Shown piece after piece: positions 33,220 to 46,100 of a DNA stretch of 64,000 bases (its first letter is position 1; each line of letters begins with the position of its first letter). Position numbers and translations under genes: made by a program. The notes under the pieces were generated by a model, which was given only the letters and a program-made list of their open reading frames with translations, was not told the DNA's origin and did no database searches. Source of the stretch: Cardinalis cardinalis. Lineage: Eukaryota; Chordata; Aves; Passeriformes; Cardinalidae. The stretch lies in the NCBI GenBank assembly GCA_014549065.1, contig JACDOX010000298.1, positions 260,785-324,784 on the forward strand, given 5' to 3'.

Positions 33220-34110
33220 CGAGCAGGGGCCCGGGCCGTTGCTGTGCCCAAACCCCCATCCCGGCGGCTCCCCGGCCCCGGTGCGGGGGGGATGCGGTGC
33301 AGGGGGATGCGGCTCAGCGCGGCCGCCCCCCCGCCGCCGCTTCATCAAGAGGCACCAGACCCCGCTCCCGCAGCGTTGCCGTGGAAACGGGCGGAGCCGC
33401 CGCCATTGGCGGCCNGGGGCGCGGCGCGGCCCCCCCGGGGTGCCCGGCCCGGCTCCGTATTGATGACTCGGCAGCGGCTGCGCCGGGGGCTGCCCGGGGC
33501 CGCGGCGAGGGGCTGGCAGCTCCCCCGGCCCCTCCGCTACGTCATGGGGCCGGGGGCGGCGGGGGCCTGAGGGCGGCGGGGGCAGCCTCCGCACGGGGAG
33601 CCGCGGATCCGGGCGGGGACGGAGCCATTCCCGGTGCGGGACGGAGCCAGCCCCGATGCGGGGATGTTGCTGCTGCGGCCGCCCCCGAGCCCGGTCCCTC
33701 CGCGGAGGAGCGCGGCCCGGGCTGCTCCCGCCGCCGCTCTGATGCCTTCGGCTTTCCCTTGCCGGCTCCCGACGTCCCGGGCAGCCCTGGCCGGTGCAGA
33801 GTGAGCCCAGCCCTGCCCCAGCCATGCAAGAGCCGGAGCGCGGCGTGCCCGGCGCGGCCCCGGGGCACAGCGGTGTCCCCGCCGCCTCCGCCCGCCCGGA
33901 CCTGGACACGCGTGAAGGCGCGGGGGTTGACACGNCCGGCTGCCAGCTGTCTCCGGGGTCGGAGCAGGACGGAGCACCCCAGCCCCAGGAAGAGTCCTCG
34001 GGAACCTCCCGCGTCCCTCCGCCGGACGCCCAGCGGGTTCACTCCGCACCGGAGCTCGTCAGGCCGCTGCGAGCGATGGACCGGACAGACAGACCCCCCA
34101 AGGTAAAGCG
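33220..34110 (+). promoter_or_regulatory. CpG-island promoter of TSPOAP1
   Basis: About 900 bases of very CpG-rich DNA around the first exon. Visible motifs are an RFX X-box-like GTTGCCGTGGAAAC (33375-33388), a reverse CCAAT (ATTGG, 33405-33409), a TGATGACTCGGCA Maf-like site near 33461-33473 and a CRE-like TACGTCA (33538-33544). There is no TATA box. RFX and CRE sites suit a neuronal/endocrine gene. Confidence 0.7.
33824..34102 (+). CDS. TSPOAP1: TSPOAP1 first coding exon
   Basis: ATG in CCCCAGCCATGCAAG opens 93 codons: MQEPERGVPGAAPGHSG to DRTDRPPK, ending before GTAAAG. The sequence is Pro/Ser/Gly-rich and disordered, like the poorly conserved human N-terminus. Frame continuity with later phase-0 exons, the CpG island and position support it; similarity alone would not. 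One N at 33935 leaves residue 38 as S, P, T or A. A second in-frame ATG exists at 34074. Confidence 0.65.
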
Positions 34111-37100
34111 GGCGTCGGGCTGTGTTTGCTCATTCTTGGGGAGACGCGGGAGGATGTCACCTCGGTACGAGACGGGAACGGGGAATTGGGAGCGGGGGGC
34201 TGCGCCTGAGCCATCCACAAAACCATCCCCGTAGGGCCGACACCTGCCACAGCCGCTGCCACACACCCGCGCGAGAGAAAGGAGCCTTTGCTGCCCTTCA
34301 GCAGGGATTTCCAGCTGCGTCTGCCCTGGAAGACGCTGGAGCTGGTGCGGGGTCTTGCTGGAGCCCTGACGGAGCCAGCGCTGGGCAGAGCCCACCTGGA
34401 ACAGGCACAGCCCTGCACCAGCCAAGGCTGAGCCATCCTTGCAGCATGTCCCCGTTCCAGCAGCATCAATGGCTCTGCAGGTAGTGGCAGGGACATGATT
34501 CAGTGCCACCTCTTCCAGAGCATCCCCTCTCCTCTCTGGGGAGCCCTGGAGGGCTTGGGGGATCTCCACTGCAGGAGGAGCCAGCCCCTGCAGGCAGCAC
34601 CGGGGCACCTCGGGGCAGTGCAATGCCCGGCCCCTGCAGCATGTCCCTAAAAACAGCCCAAAAGGCTTCCTCAGGATCTCACCGCCTTGATCTAGGTCAC
34701 AGAAGTTCATCGGCTCACCCTGTTTAGGACAGCTTGCCACCCTTTCCCATGGGGAACATCAGCCATCTTCCTGAGGTCTCCTGGAATCTGGGGAAGCCCT
34801 GTGGTGCTTTTAAAATAGGGGAGAAAATGGCTCTTGACTTTTTCTTATTGAGTGCAGGGGAGAAGAGCTGAGCAGTGCTGGTCAGGGTTTAGCAGGGCTG
34901 TTTTGAGCAAGGCTGTGCCATGCTGCTGAGCCCAGCTGGAGAGCAGCCTGGAGCAGCCTGCGGGAGAAAGGGCACCCCTGGAAACCCTCTGAGGGAGAAC
35001 ATGATTTCCCTGCAGCCCAGTTTGTTAAGGGTCTGTTCTGAAAGGCTGTTTATTGTGACAATAGGGAAAAACCACATTGAACCTTGGTCGGACTCTGACC
35101 CCAGCCCTGGCTGTGCCAAAAGCACCACAGTCAAAATATGGGGCAGCAGAATGGGATGGATTTCTGCTCCCACCCCTCTTTTGTATGCCAGGAGTCCAGT
35201 CAGTTGTGCCAGACTTACTGTCATCAGAGAATCCTGGAATGGTTTGGGTTGGAAGGGACCTTACAGGCCATCTCGTTCCAGCTCACCTTCCACTAGACCA
35301 GCTCGGCACAAGCCCTGCCCAGTGTGTCCTGGAACACTTTCCTTTGGGAGAGCCGGCTGGCAAGGGAGGGAGTGGGTGCTCTGTCCAGGCGGAAGGAGGG
35401 CAGGTGGCTGGTTCAGAGGGGTGTTTGTGGGTGCTCCAGCAGCTGAACTGCACCTGTGGGGTGGGAGCAGTGCACCAGTTCTTGCTGATCCCTGCAGTGG
35501 GTCCCCCCATTGGTCTCCATGGAGGTGACTGCTGAGCACCTGCCATCCCGTTTGCCTTGGGCTGCACTGACTGTTTTCTGCCATTGTGGAGGCTCCCGGC
35601 TGGGTGGGAGCCTTCCCGTGGCATTCTGGCAGCACCATAGTAGTACCATCAGATAACCATGTACTGTGGTGGGACTGGTGGTGCTGGTGGTGCTGTGATG
35701 TGCTCTGGTGCCAGACTGATGGTGCTGTGGGACCGGTGTTACTCTGCTGCATCACGGCAGTGCCACAGTGGCACTGTGATGTCATTGGGGTGGTGCTGGT
35801 GGTACCATGGCAGTACCATCCTTAAGATTGATGTTGATATTCAGAAAGGTTACCTTGTGTTTTCCTAGGAAAAGAAAATCCAGCAGTTTCTCCTGGAGTC
35901 AAGTGGCTTTAGGGATGTGAAAGGCTTCCAGTTCAGCCCCAGGAGGGAGCTCAGTGCTGCTGTCTCCAGTGCTGGTGCTGNTGGACTGTGGAGCAACAAC
36001 CCTCCAACCGCAGGACAAGGTGCTCTGTTAGAGCTGGGGCCAACTCAGGCTCGCACAGCTCCCTTCCAACGCTTGATTGCTCCTGGGCAGGCTGGGCCAC
36101 ACCCTGTGTGCTGCGCTGCCAGAGCCAAGCTTCCTTTAGGACGTTTGTCCTTGGGATGTCAGAGCTGCATTATGTGAACAGGACAGCTGCCTCCAGGGAG
36201 TCCTCTCCTGGTGTGGGGAAGAGCCTCCTGAGGGCTCATCACTGACAGAGTTGATTAAAGATGTTGATTTTATGACGAAGCTCTTGCTGTGTGTCCCAGC
36301 TTCTGGCACCACTGCTCAGCCATTCCCTGGGGCACAGGCTGTGGAGAGGCATTAAGACTGTCTGTAGGTCAAGTTAATCTTGGTGTCCTTGCCTGCGTCT
36401 CTCCTGAGTGCAGCATGGAGAGCTGTTGCCCTTCTCTCATCTGGGAGATGGCAGAGGAACTCTGGAGTTTGGGAGGTGGGACGAGGGGACACACCTGGAG
36501 CCTCCCATCCAGCCTCTGCCCCTTGGAGGGTCCAGAGATGGAAGAGGCTGATCATGCCCTGACCAGGCAAGTGTTGAATATCACCAGGGGCTGGGATCCC
36601 ACCAGAGAAATATTCTTCACAGCCTGGTGGGAATTTTCCTTGTTGAGGTTTGTGCTCACATCTCTCTATCCATTTGTTACATGTCCCTGCATCCTGCAAG
36701 GCACTGCAGGCTTCCCAGCTCCTCAGCAGAGCAGCGTGTCCCCCCACAGCCCCACTGGATAATGCTGTCTGGGGGGTTGTCACAAGTGTATCCTTCCTCC
36801 TGGGCCTTTGGAATTGCTCTGGTCTCGCTTCCCAAAATTTCTGTGAGGACGTGAGACATAAGAAATTACTTTGCTGCCGAGAATCTCCAGGCACTGCAGG
36901 GGTGGGATCCCAATCCAAATAATGAATATCAGAGGACAAGAAAGTTGTCTGTGTAGGAAGAATGGGGTTAAAGTGGCACAGATACAGTCTGTCTGGAAAT
37001 TGGAAAGTTCCCAGAATGCTGTCAGATGGATTTTAGAGCACTTCCCACAAGAGCTCAGTTGCCTGCATCTCCCAGGGGATGCTGCTCCAGCAGGATCTGC

Positions 37101-40100
37101 TTTGTCCCTGGAAAATTCAGAGTGGTTTGGGAGTGGGTTGCTGAAGGGAAGGCTCCCTCCTGATGCCCTACACTGGACAAGGGAAGAGGATCAAAGTTGT
37201 TCACTTTCTGCATACTCCCTGCATCCTTCCCTTCCAGGATTACTCATCTCCCCAAGCTCCCCAGATCACGCATGGAAGGGATGAGCTCAGCAGCTGACCA
37301 TTCCCTGCTCCCATCCCAGAACCACACAGGCAAGGGGCACAGTTAGGGTGCTCTGAGCTGGTTCTTGTGACTTCTTCTCAATCACAAGAGGTTGCTTTGG
37401 ATTTGAATTTCTTAAAATCCTAGCCTCAGCTTCCCTTGAGGTCATGTGGAGCTGAGAATATTCAATAAATCTGAAAGCCCAACTGAAAATGCTTAACTCA
37501 AGGAGCCCTCCAGTGAGTAGGAATTTAAATAGCTGCAAAAAAAAAAGAGAAAAAAAACCAAGACCAAAACATGTTGGTCCCAGTGGGGCTTAATAAAACA
37601 AAGCAGAGACACAGGAAGAATTGTAAAATGCTGGTAAATATCCTCCACATCAAGTGCTCAGGCCAAGCTGCATTTAATGATAAGCTCAGTGCCTTTTGCA
37701 GGAATTTGTGGTCTTTCAAGAGCTTCAGATTTTCCATTGGCAAAGCTGGAAAGCTGTTCATTTAGTGTCTGAGGGTGTGTAGAGCTGCACCCTTGTCTGG
37801 GAAGGGTAGGTCAGCAGGATGAAAGATGGCAGTAGGACAGGGAGACCTTGGGCAATGGAGCCAGTTCTTGCCATCTCGTGCAATCCCAATTAAAAGGTTG
37901 TATTCCATCATGCTCAAAATCTGAGTAAATTAATTTTCCTTGGCTTGGCAGTGCACAGCCTTATGCAAATGCCTTAGTGCTGTTTGCTGCAGTGCTATGG
38001 ATGCATGGCCATCTCAGGCAGCTGCCTGCCAGGAAGAGCCAGTGCCTCTCTCTCTTTGTAGGGATGAATGGAAAACAAGGCAAAGTGAGACTAGGAAGGG
38101 GAAGGCAATGCTCATTTTAGCTCTTTTTTTGATTAAGCTCGTGCCTTCTGTGCAAAGACATGTCCAAATGGTTTGGCCAGGTCACTTGTGTGGGATGTGG
38201 AGGGTGAGTGACACCAAGCAGNGCCTCTTTGCTGTGTCCTTGGCTCCTCTGGGCTGGTGGAGATAAACTGGATTTGGGACAGGGCTGTCACACTGTCTTG
38301 CTGTTGGCCATTGCCAGACCATGACCGAGGTGAGCAAGAACACTGATCCCAATCCTCTAATCACAAAATCCCAAAGTGGTTGGGTTGACCCTTAAAGCTT
38401 GTCCAGTCCCACCTCACTGTCCCAGGCTGCTCCCAGCCCAATGTCCAGCCTGGCCTTGGGCACTGCCAGGGATCCAGGGGCAGCCCCAGGTGCTCTGGGC
38501 ACCCTGGGCCAGGGCCTGCCCACCCTGCCAGGGAACAATTCCTTCCTATCTAATTATGCCATAGCCTGGGCAACTGGAGCAGGATTTTAGCCAATGTGAC
38601 CCAAAATAAAATGTGTTCTTGGCCCCTGGGAAGCTGCCAGTGGTTTGGAAAATGGGAAGAAGCGGGTGAGAAATGGCAGTGCGGGTTTCTGGGCAAAAAT
38701 TGACTTGAACGTACAAAGTCTACCCCTTGGCTCCCTGATGTACTCTGCGAGGTGGAAGAGCAAATATACCTCTTCAGAGCTGAATATGTTGAGGAATCAA
38801 GTATTTCCACTTAATCAAAGCACACCTGTAATCAGGATGTTGCTGCTGAGGCTCTGTGGTGAGGAGAGCTGGTGTTGACTTTGCAAGCCATGATCCTCTC
38901 AGAGGACTGTGGCTCTTCTGTATGGGCAGGGGATTTACTGAGCTGCAGCTCAGTGGCTTCCCAGGGTGAAGGCAGAAGTCTCATGCCTTTCTTGGGAGTG
39001 TTCCTCTGGATTAGAGTTTCTGTTACAGGAAAGATGAGATATCAGAGAACAATCATCCCTACTCCAGCCATCAAATACCAAACCTGGAAAGAAAAAAAAT
39101 TTATCATTCTTCACCAGGGGCTTTGGGGTATTTTGCATGTTCACAAAATAGAATTATCTAACCCATGGCATCCAGAAAGAGTCCAGATGCTCTGCAAAGA
39201 CCTCAGGGTGGTCTGGGTCTGAGCCTGCAGTGCTGGGAGCTGCAGACTGACCTCTGCTTAGAGCTAAGCAACAAAAAGCTCCAGAAATGTCTTATAGTAA
39301 GCCAGTACCCATGTTTTAGCTCAAATAATTTGCAATGCGCATGAGTACACAGCGGCGGAGGTTGCGAAGTCTTTCTATGTTTGCACTGAAGTTTTTCACA
39401 CATCGCTTCCCACATCTTCTACATTTTGCGTTTTTTTAATATAGTGGAAATAGTGTTGCATGAGCTACTTCTCTGCAGGTTCAATGATTTGTTCAGCAGC
39501 ACCCAGAAAATTCTGCAGTGGGGGAAAAAGACAGCTTGGCTGTCTTGGCTTCAGAATGTTACAGCCTGACCAGGTTTTATGGTGCACAGCCTGTCTTCCA
39601 CACATTCCCCAGGCGGGCAGTGAAACAGCAACGTCCCCTGAGTGCAGTGGGGATGAGCACAGTCCTGCTTTACCAAGAGTGGAGCTTGGTCAAATCTTTC
39701 TGGAAGCTGGTAAGAGACAAGGGAGACACTTGTACACCAGCGTTTAAAGGGTAGTTGGGAGAACAGCCTTTGTACCTCTTTTTCACCTTACAAAATGCAG
39801 ATATCTTTCTTACAAGGTGTGTAGGGGGCAAAGACCCTGCAGGGGACAACAGGGATGGCCAGGGGTCACACAGTGGCCCAAGGGTAGGAGGGTGATGTTC
39901 CTGTACTTGAGGAGTGTTGCACAACCTGGTGCGGCTGCAGGTTATCTGATGGATCAGCTGCAGTTTGTGGCTGCACACAACCTGGGATTGCTAAACACTC
40001 TGTGCTTTACATGGAGAGAGCTGGGTCACAGCTGGGGAAAGCCTGTCCAGGGCCACACAGACCTTGTCATGCCTCTGCTTCAGGTGGGTCATGGCCATCT

Positions 40101-43100
40101 GGAAGCAGGGACACATCTCCATAGCCCACTGGAGAGCAGGGCCAGGAGCAAACTGGCCAAACAGAAGAACTGATGACACCATCAGTGTCCAGCCAGGTGA
40201 GAACCTGCAGCCTGAGCAGCACCTGTCCCTTGCCAGTGTTGCACATGTCTTCTCCAAACCCTCATTCCTCACAATTCCCTGCCCTATTTTCTGTCTGATG
40301 GTGAAGGATGAAGAATCACATGTGCAGCACCTCAGGAGCATTTCAGAACCACCTTCCCAGCAGCCATGAGGTATTTCAGTGTCATTTTCTCTCATCTCCT
40401 TGCAAATCCTCATGCCTTTTGGATTTGCTGTCAAATGTGAGGAATTGTGTCGCATTGCACTCTGGACTCAGCTGCAACCTTGGATTTTGGAGAGCTGATC
40501 CTCTGCCTTGGGAGTTTATTTTCCATTCACATTCTTCCCTGTCTCAGTTTTGCAGAAACATTAATTTCTCCCTAGTTGGGAGGCTGGAGAAGCTGAGCTC
40601 ATCAAAGGACAGTGAGCCAGGTCCATCAGGGCTATTGAGCTGATTATTCTCCTCCTGGAATAGCTCAGTTTGTGTTCTTGGGATTCATAATGGTGCTTCC
40701 ACAGAGGGTTTTAAGATAGAGAAAACCTGGTTTTGCAAGACTCCAATTTCAGCTGCATCTCATTTTAAACACCCAGTCAGGAGCATATGAAGAGCTGGCA
40801 GTGGTCAGAGGATGTGCAGGAGAGGATGCCTGGGGAAATGCAGAGAAACAGCAAATGTATAGTGACTGCTCCCCTGAATATTCCCTTAATATCTTCCAAT
40901 TCATGGCTCCAGCACTCATGCTGGAGGCAGGATTTTTGAAGTTAATAGCCTTGGATGGATTTTTTCTTCCATGAATTTGTTACATGGAGTGATAAAAATC
41001 AGATAAATGAGGAAATCACATAAATAAGGGCAAGTAGTAGTCTGGAAGAGGGATGGCCAGCAGGAGAAAATGCTGACTGATGGAAAGGGGAGTTGGCAGC
41101 ACACAGGGCTGTGGGGAAGTGCCCTAAAGGCAAAGGCACAACAGAGATGTTTGTGTCAAACCAGGAACGGTGCAAAATGCAGGAAGGAAGCAGGACAAGC
41201 ACAGTGGGACACACTGCCTGCCAGAGGAGTGGCAGGATAATCAAGCTTCATCCCAGGCATGTCTCTTGCTTCTCCCATACCTTTGGCAGCACTGTCCCTG
41301 TTCCCTGGGTGGGGATGTGCTGGCTGCTCGCGGTGCCGCAGCACTGGGGCTGACTCTGCTCGCTGACCCAACAGGAGGTGAGGCTATTTTTGTCTTGCTT
41401 TTGACATGCAGTGAGGGCACTGCAAAAGAGCAGCCTGTGGAAAATAATTTTGTCCTGTGAGGTGGCTGATTCCCTTGAAACTCTCTGGAAGAGAAGAAAA
41501 TGGATTGGCAACGACAGGCTTCATTTCCAAGTGAAGAGGATTGAGAAGTTAAGGGAACTAATTACTAAAGTCAGGTGGAATGAACAGCTAAAGGGCTTTG
41601 GCATGGTGGAGGCTTGGGGACAATGATTTCAAATGAAGGAGAGGGGGTTGATTTAATATATCCAAGATAGCAGGAGAGCTGGGATAGCTTCACCTGGGTC
41701 ACTCTTCAAGGTGTCTGCAGAGGGGGGTTGTATTCAGAGATGGTTCCTGCAAAGCAAATCTAGGAACTGGACCCTGGATCAGCTGCAGATGGAGAAATCA
41801 GGGCATCTTGAAATTGTCAGTGGTTTATACACCTTTAAATTGTGTGTGGTTTCTACACCCTCAAATTAAGTATGTTTTCAAATCAGCTATGTGCCTGCTT
41901 GTTTCCTAAGGCTACCTGAGACCTCCTGTTCATGGGGCTACCTGGTAAATTCCTCCTCCCTGTCTGGCTTTCAGCAGGGATTTCAAAGCAAGGCTGGGTT
42001 TAGACTTTGGCTGTTCCCCGGGGCTGGCTGGGGGAGCCCTGGGCCGGTGGGTGCCAGGCCGTGCTGCGGTGCCGGCACAGCCCCAGCCGCATTGCAGAGC
42101 ATGGCTCCAGGCAGTGCCTGGCTGATTTACTGTCCCCCAATGGCCTCCTGCAAGTTTTCTGCAGGACTTTAAGGGCTGTGCTGAATGCTGGGTGCTCCAG
42201 AGGGATTTTGCCTTCATGACCCATTTAACAGCCTGGCTGGGCACCTCTCCCTGCAAAAGCCGCTGCAGCCCTCTGGTCCATTTGAAGCTTTCAGGTGAAA
42301 AAGCAGCAGTTTTCTGGCAGCTGCCATGCTGAGGCTTTTCTTTCTTTGCTGTTTGCAATGCATCTTGGAGAAACTTTGGGCTCTACCTGCCAAAAGAGAT
42401 GACAGATGAAACGCAGGCTTCAAAGCCACATGCCTGCTGCTCTCCTCCCTCAGCGTCCCTGCTATTCTGCTCCTGCCTTCCTCTCATTTTAGAAACTTTC
42501 CCTGTGGCAAAAGACCATGTCACTTGTGTTAATTTTTAGGTTAATTTTTTAGTGGCCAAGGATGCTTCTGATCTGGGGAATGTGGCTGCCAAGGGACCCT
42601 CTCTGCTGCCCCATGGTGTCAGCTCTGCCTTGGCTCACAGAAAACCTCCTTGACCGAGGAATGCATTTGGATTCCAGCTCCTGCTGACACTTCTGTATGT
42701 CTTCATCTGGATGAGTCACTTTGGGGGGAGCCTCTGTGTCTCTCCTACCTAATGACTTCTTCCAGCTCCCCATGAAAAGCACCATGGGAGCCCTGAGTGC
42801 AGGCAGCAGCGAGGCTGCGCCGTGCAGCGCGGGATCCTTAAGGAACTGCAGAGCGGTTGATAAATTAAAAGCCATTTCATTATAGGAAATGAATGTTTAA
42901 TGAGCGTGGGATGACGTCTAGACAGCCCTTCGGTTCCAGGCTCTCCGTGGTCTTGGAGCAGGGCTCAGCTGACGCAGCCAGCGCTGGCTCAGAGCCAACA
43001 GGAAGGTTTGGCAAAGCTTTTGTGGCAGTGAGGTCCCCGCGTTGGACAGACGTCCTGGCACAGCAAGGATTTCCTGCCTCCACGTCTTCTTGCTGCTGCT

Positions 43101-46100
43101 GTCCCTTGTGCCTCTCTGGGCAAAGCCCCAAGGAGCTGCGGCCACAGAGGGACGTGCTGGCACAGGGGACACTTGGCCCCGTGCCTGGCCCCAGCCTGGA
43201 GCACACAGCCACACTCCCCTGCTCCGTGGCACTTTGCCTGGGGAGGCTGCCACATCCACAGAATGGGAAGGCACATGCCAGCCTTTGCCACATCATGGGC
43301 TCTGGAGTCATGACACGAAACCTGGGCTGAGCTGGGGACAGCCTGGCATGGTGGGGGTGAGGGGTTATGAACCTTTGTATCTTGCCCTAATGAAATGGTT
43401 TATGACTGCAGAAATGGGATTTCAAGTGCAGAAATTTGAATGTAGTCAAATTTCCCCAAAATATCCTCATGCTGTGCTGGAGGTGCTGATTGTCCCCTAC
43501 TGAAACCCCATGCTGCTGATGTCAGAAGTCCTGGCTGGCTGGTGGGAGAAGCAGGAGCACATCAGCTCCTCCTCAGAAGCTTTCCTGCCCCCATCCCAGC
43601 ACAGAGGCTGCTGGCTCATGGTGCTCACCCTGTCTCAGGGCAACCACAGACAAGAATTTTGAGGCCCCTTGGCCGTGGCAAAGAGATGGAAATAATGCAC
43701 TTTGACTTCATTGCAGGGCTGCCTGCTTGGCTCTGGGGGTGGCAGCAGGGGACCAGCCTGAGGTGCTGCCATGCACAGGACAGGAGATCCTGGTAGGACC
43801 CCTCTCTCCATGAACCTGCCCTGTTTTGTCTCCTCTTTGTCACCTGCAGTGCCCCCTATGTGGATTCCCAGGCCGAGGAAGTGCTTTGTTGTTCATGGAG
43901 CTGGTGATGGGGGAAATGGTCTCTGGGACACCTCACTGTACCTGTAAAGCTACAGGGATAGGACTGATGTTGCAGGAGCTGGTACTGGGCACAGTGCTGT
44001 TGCACATGGCTCCCAGGAGAACTTCCTGGCATCCCTGTGATGCTGGGTTCAGGGATTCCTTTGTTCCTGGGCCTAACCATCCCTGGAAGTGGCCCAAATT
44101 TGTTGGATAGCAGGAGAGGGCACCCAAGTGCTGCAGTGTGGTTTCTCCAGGAACAGATGGAGGAAGATGTATTCTTGCTTTGCAACCTGTGGGTAGCAGT
44201 ACAGTCTCCTTCTATGGGGCATTTCACTCCAGTTTTCACAAACCTGGGATATCTGTGGGGAGGGTGGGCATCTACAAACTGCTCTGTCAAAAGTCTGTCA
44301 GCTTGTGGCACGTCATATCCTGGTGTCTCAAGTGGTTGATGGGACTGGGGACACCATGTGAGGCTGATGGGAAGGGCTGGGTGTTGTCTTCTGATTTTTT
44401 TTTTTTTTTTGGTAGTTGTTTTCAACTCTTTCAGCTGTGTTTTCCCTCCCTGCTTTGTCAAGGCATTTCCATACAGGTGTGAGAGGTTGGGAGAGCCATG
44501 AACATGGCATCACGCTGGGGAATTCAGTGGGAAGGACTTTGTGGCACTGGTCTCCTGCTCTATCTCTACAATGGACACAATGGAGAAACCAGAATTGTTC
44601 CAAAGTGTTATGAGTTTTAGCCAATCTCAGACCTCCTAGAGCTGAACTCCTGTCTGAGCTCTTGCTACCCAGAAAGCTTGGGCAGCATTCCTTTGGGAAT
44701 AAGAGATGTTTCCCCACTGGCTTTGGCTGGAAAACTGCAGGGCAGAGCTACGCGCACTGAGAAGGTCGCGGCCGTTCAGTGGAGACTTGTTGGGCTCTTG
44801 GAGTGGGTCTCGCTAGACCTGCCTGGCTGCTGGGAAAACCTGCTGGACCTTCCAAAGGCACTGCCATGTGGCAGCTGTGAAGCAGCAGCTCGGCTCCGAG
44901 CTTTGCTAAGGCCCAGAAATCTTTGCTGGGAGCTGGCTCCAGTAGAGAGCCTGTGGCGAGCTGCTCTGGGCAGGAAGCAGCAACCACAAAATTCTATATA
45001 CAGGTCCTGGCAGAGCTGCTGCTGCTGCTGCTGCTGCTGCTTTTGAGGTGGCAAAATGAAAGTGGTGTTTGCAAAGAATCTTGCATGTCACCTTCTTTCG
45101 GAGCCAAGGCTGACACAGAGAGGATGATCTGGGGTCTGGCTCCTGGGCCAAACACGAGTGCTGGTGTGGAGAAGAGGGCGAGGAAGTCTGGTTGCCTCCA
45201 AAGCCATGTGGTATGGGAGGCCACTGCATCCTTTAGCTGTGGGGAGAAGCACACATTCCTGGGGTGCCAGGGGTTGTATTCTTCCTGCCTGGGTCTTGCT
45301 GGCTCCGCCCGTATTTCACCTGAACCAGTTTGGATGGTGCCATGGCTCAGGACAACAGAAGGGTCTGGGCTTTTTCCCTGGGTGGAAGTTAAAAGACTTC
45401 TTAAAGCTATAGAGATGGCAGCTGTCACCCTCAGGGTGGCCTCAAAGGCCAGTTGTCCCCCAGTGGACATGCAGCACCTTGCCTCCTCTTAAAATCAGCC
45501 CCCACAATCCACCCTTTGCCACCAGCACCCTGACCCTGCCAGCCACTGGCACAGCCAGGCCAGGCTCACCACAGGGCTGGGGCTGGTGTGAGGCTGTGGC
45601 CCCTCTGCCACTGCCCCTGGTGAATCTCTGTGGCCCTGCAGGACCTGCAGTCCCTCCCCCAGGCAGGTGAAGCCCTGTGGCCCTGTAGGACGTGCCTCAG
45701 GCAGGTGAAGTCTTGCCTTGCCTCTCCATACTGTTTTGCAGAGTGGGGCTGACTACAGCTTCCTTGTGAGCCAGAACACAAAGCTCCTGAGTGCGCTGGA
45801 GGACCTGCGGCACCGCTGCTCCAGCCTGGCCGAGGAGAACAGCTTGCTGGTGAGCAGGAGATGCTGTCATGGGATGCTCTGTGGGGCGGGAGTCCTGCTG
45901 GGCACAGAGAGCTGCTGTTTGCTGCCACCTCTAAGAGATCACAGAATCACAGAACATGCTGAGTGGGAAGGCGCCCACAAGAATCATCAAGTCCAGCTCC
46001 TGGCCCTGCACAGAGCCATCCCCAAGAGTCACACCATGTGCAGGACTATTGTCCAAATGCTGCTTGAGCTCACAGGATAATCTGGACAGGGCCAGAGGAC

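Larger units (their letters stand above)
34103..35868. other. TSPOAP1 intron 1
   Basis: Holds a CR1 fragment and a GGT/GCT-rich low-complexity run; no exon recognised. Confidence 0.55.
35917..45741. other. TSPOAP1 intron, about 9.8 kb
   Basis: No exon recognised. It contains a CR1 fragment, a poly-T (44397-44411), a (CTG)8 run and a 47-bp duplication at its right end. The 43042 open frame begins with a hydrophobic segment but lacks an ATG start and any known domain. Confidence 0.5.

Noticed and set aside
43042..43503. Open frame starting with a hydrophobic, signal-peptide-like segment
   Set aside because: Its start is not ATG, it lies inside a TSPOAP1 intron without splice support, and nothing after the hydrophobic part is recognisable.
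45016..45039. (CTG)8 as a poly-Leu or poly-Gln coding tract
   Set aside because: It lies in intron; no acceptor/donor pair and no family exon matches.
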